From an uncultured Bacteroidota bacterium (GTDB taxonomy: Bacteria; Bacteroidota; Bacteroidia; Bacteroidales; VadinHA17): a DNA stretch of 8,596 nt. Location of the stretch: the NCBI GenBank assembly GCA_903865465.1, contig CAIPJU010000788.1, forward strand, positions 1-8,596. The letters are read 5' to 3'. Below the pieces are notes generated by a model. That model was given only the letters and a program-made list of their open reading frames with translations. It did not search any database and had not been told where the DNA came from. How positions within the stretch are numbered: the stretch's first letter is position 1; each line of letters begins with the position of its first letter. This document shows, piece by piece, positions 6,995-8,596 of this stretch. The position numbers were made by a program, and so were the translations under genes.

Positions 6995-8596
6995 CTTGGC
7001 AAGAAAATCATTGACCTGCCGGTAAACGTTATCGGCAGTGAAACCTAACTTCTCATCAAGAATCTTGTAAGGAGCTGAATACCCGAAACTGTCCATTCCC
7101 CATACAAATCCTTTGCTGCCGACCAATCCCTGCAGTGTAACAGATAATCCTGCTGTGAGGCCAAATACCGGTATGTTATCGGGAATGACAGATTTACGAT
7201 ATGATTCCGTCTGGTTTCTGAAAAGCCCCTCAGAAGGAGCAGAGACAACGCGTACATTAATTCCGTCGTTTTTCAGCATCATTGATCCTTCGATAAGAGT
7301 TGTGACCTCTGAACCACTGGCAACAAGAACAATATCGGGTGTTCCATTGCAGTCGGAGACTATATATGCACCAAATGATGATTTGAGGGCATCGGAATAC
7401 CTTTTGAATGAAGGGGATGGAATGTCAGTAATGTTTTGACGGGAAAGTATTAGCCCTGTAGGACTTTTTTTGTTTTCCAGGGCCATTTTCCAGGCTACGG
7501 TTGTCTCAGCCGAGTCAGCAGGCCGCAGGACGAGCATACTGTTTTCGCCATGATGATTTTTAATATGCTCCATAAGACGTATCTGCGCTTCCTGTTCAAC
7601 CGGCTGATGAGTCGGTCCGTCTTCACCAACCCTGAATGCATCATGTGTCCATATATATTTAACAGGCAGCCTCATGAGGCATGCAAGCCTGACAGCTGGT
7701 TTCATATAGTCGGAGAAGACAAAGAATGTTCCGCAGGCAGCTACCACTCCGCCATGAAGTGCCATACCATTCATTATAGAGGCCATTGTTAGCTCTGAAA
7801 CCCCGGCATGAAGAAATGCACCTGAGAAATCTCCTTTGGTGAATGGATGGGTATTTTTCAGGAATCCGTCTGTTTTATCCGAGTTTGCCAGGTCAGCAGA
7901 GGCTACTATCATATTTTCAATTTTAGTGGCAAAGAGTCCGAGCATAGTTGCTGAGGCTGTCCTAGTTGCTGACCCTTCCTTCTGTTTTACTGATGCATAA
8001 TCTATCTCAGGAATTTCGCCGCGATAGAAAGAGTTTAGTTTAATATCGGCTTCGGGATTTTCTGCGGCCCAAACTGCTTTTCTGGTTTTCCACTCTTCTG
8101 CCTTTTTATTTTTCTTCCCGAGAACCTTCTTGTAATGTTCTTTTACATCCTCGAATATCATAAAAGGATCTGATATATTTCCTCCGAGATTTATCAGGGA
8201 CTTTTCGAATGATCCTCCTGCTTCGCTTACAGGCATTCCGTGAGTTGAGGTTTTTCGTTCAAAACTTTTGCCTTCATTGTCGAGAAGTCCTTTTCCCATT
8301 ATAGTTTTACCAATAATAATGGTGGGTCTGTTTCTCTCATTAACAGCAGCAGCCAGTGATTCTCTTATACGCTGATGATCATTTCCATCAATCTTAACAA
8401 CATTCCATCCCCATGCCTGATATTTTAATGCTGTATCCTCAATAGTAACAGATTTCGTTTCGGTCGACAGCTGAATATCATTTGAATCGTAGAACATTAT
8501 CAGGTTATTGAGACCCAGAAACCCTGCTATGCGTCCTGCACCCTGTGAAATCTCTTCCTGAATTCCGCCATCGGATATGAAGGCAAAAATCTTATG
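6983..8596 (-). CDS. tkt: Transketolase, N-terminus missing at right edge
   Basis: The frame is open from the right edge to the TGA at 6985-6983, giving 537 residues. A normal transketolase has about 660-680, so about 130-150 N-terminal residues lie outside the window. The ATG at 8497 is internal, because the thiamine-diphosphate motif lies upstream of it. Numbering from the first visible residue, that motif is SDGGIQEEIS (8-17), with Mg ligands Asp9 and Asn39 exactly 30 residues apart as in E. coli TktA (Asp155, Asn185). Further matches are HGMP (119-122), Arg212 and Ser239 (phosphate-binding positions), catalytic Glu268 in GVSE, and His330 in GEDGPTHQPVEQ. The Glu268-His330 spacing of 62 equals that in TktA (Glu411-His473). 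The cytoplasmic enzyme transfers two-carbon units between ketoses and aldoses in the non-oxidative pentose phosphate pathway. The usual GDG is SDG here, which I take to be a lineage variant. The gene converges on GH2. Its promoter is not in view. Confidence 0.97.
   Translation of the reverse strand, partial: HKIFAFISDGGIQEEISQGAGRIAGFLGLNNLIMFYDSNDIQLSTETKSVTIEDTALKYQAWGWNVVKIDGNDHQRIRESLAAAVNERNRPTIIIGKTIMGKGLLDNEGKSFERKTSTHGMPVSEAGGSFEKSLINLGGNISDPFMIFEDVKEHYKKVLGKKNKKAEEWKTRKAVWAAENPEADIKLNSFYRGEIPEIDYASVKQKEGSATRTASATMLGLFATKIENMIVASADLANSDKTDGFLKNTHPFTKGDFSGAFLHAGVSELTMASIMNGMALHGGVVAACGTFFVFSDYMKPAVRLACLMRLPVKYIWTHDAFRVGEDGPTHQPVEQEAQIRLMEHIKNHHGENSMLVLRPADSAETTVAWKMALENKKSPTGLILSRQNITDIPSPSFKRYSDALKSSFGAYIVSDCNGTPDIVLVASGSEVTTLIEGSMMLKNDGINVRVVSAPSEGLFRNQTESYRKSVIPDNIPVFGLTAGLSVTLQGLVGSKGFVWGMDSFGYSAPYKILDEKLGFTADNVYRQVNDFLAKVKK

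Noticed and set aside
6983..8497. Treating the ATG at 8497 as the true start of transketolase
   Set aside because: The frame stays open upstream to the edge and encodes the thiamine-diphosphate motif SDGGIQEEIS there, so this Met is internal.

Overview
The window looks like an ordinary chromosomal segment of a Bacteroidota bacterium, most likely Bacteroidales or a relative, and probably free-living or from a metagenome. The signs are a DUF4249 lipoprotein (a family largely confined to this phylum), Ser-Cys and Thr-Cys lipoboxes, a perfect TAnnTTTG -7 promoter box, no clear Shine-Dalgarno sequences, and a transketolase with the SDGG form of the thiamine-diphosphate motif that I remember from Bacteroides-type enzymes. 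No rRNA, tRNA, mobile element, CRISPR array or large repeat is visible.

Layout from left to right. (1) 1-1567, minus strand: the N-terminal half of a two-repeat M16 zinc-protease lipoprotein, cut by the left edge. (2) 1568-1681: a short AT-rich spacer. (3) 1682-2947, minus: a complete DUF4249 outer-membrane-type lipoprotein. (4) 2948-3120: a divergent intergenic region with a -7 box facing DUF4249 and two adjacent perfect palindromes. (5) 3121-6882, plus: a large secreted LacZ-type family GH2 glycosidase of 1253 residues, with a LamG/concanavalin-like domain spliced into the loop after the last barrel strand. (6) 6883-6982: a strong intrinsic terminator for the GH2 gene and a weaker candidate for the convergent gene. 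(7) 6983-8596, minus: transketolase, lacking its N-terminus at the right edge.

The genes do not form an obvious single pathway. The GH2 enzyme would act on a beta-galactoside or similar glycan in the periplasm. There is no SusC/SusD pair, sulfatase or second glycosidase in view, so this is not recognisably a full polysaccharide utilization locus. DUF4249 and the protease are envelope proteins on the same strand, but a 114-bp gap separates them. Transketolase is central carbon metabolism (non-oxidative pentose phosphate pathway) and is convergent with GH2, separated by terminators.

I did not find a convincing new biological system. The points most worth a second look are the LamG insertion close to the predicted GH2 active site, the missing LacZ Trp999-like residue in the same protein, and the palindromes at the DUF4249/GH2 divergent promoter.
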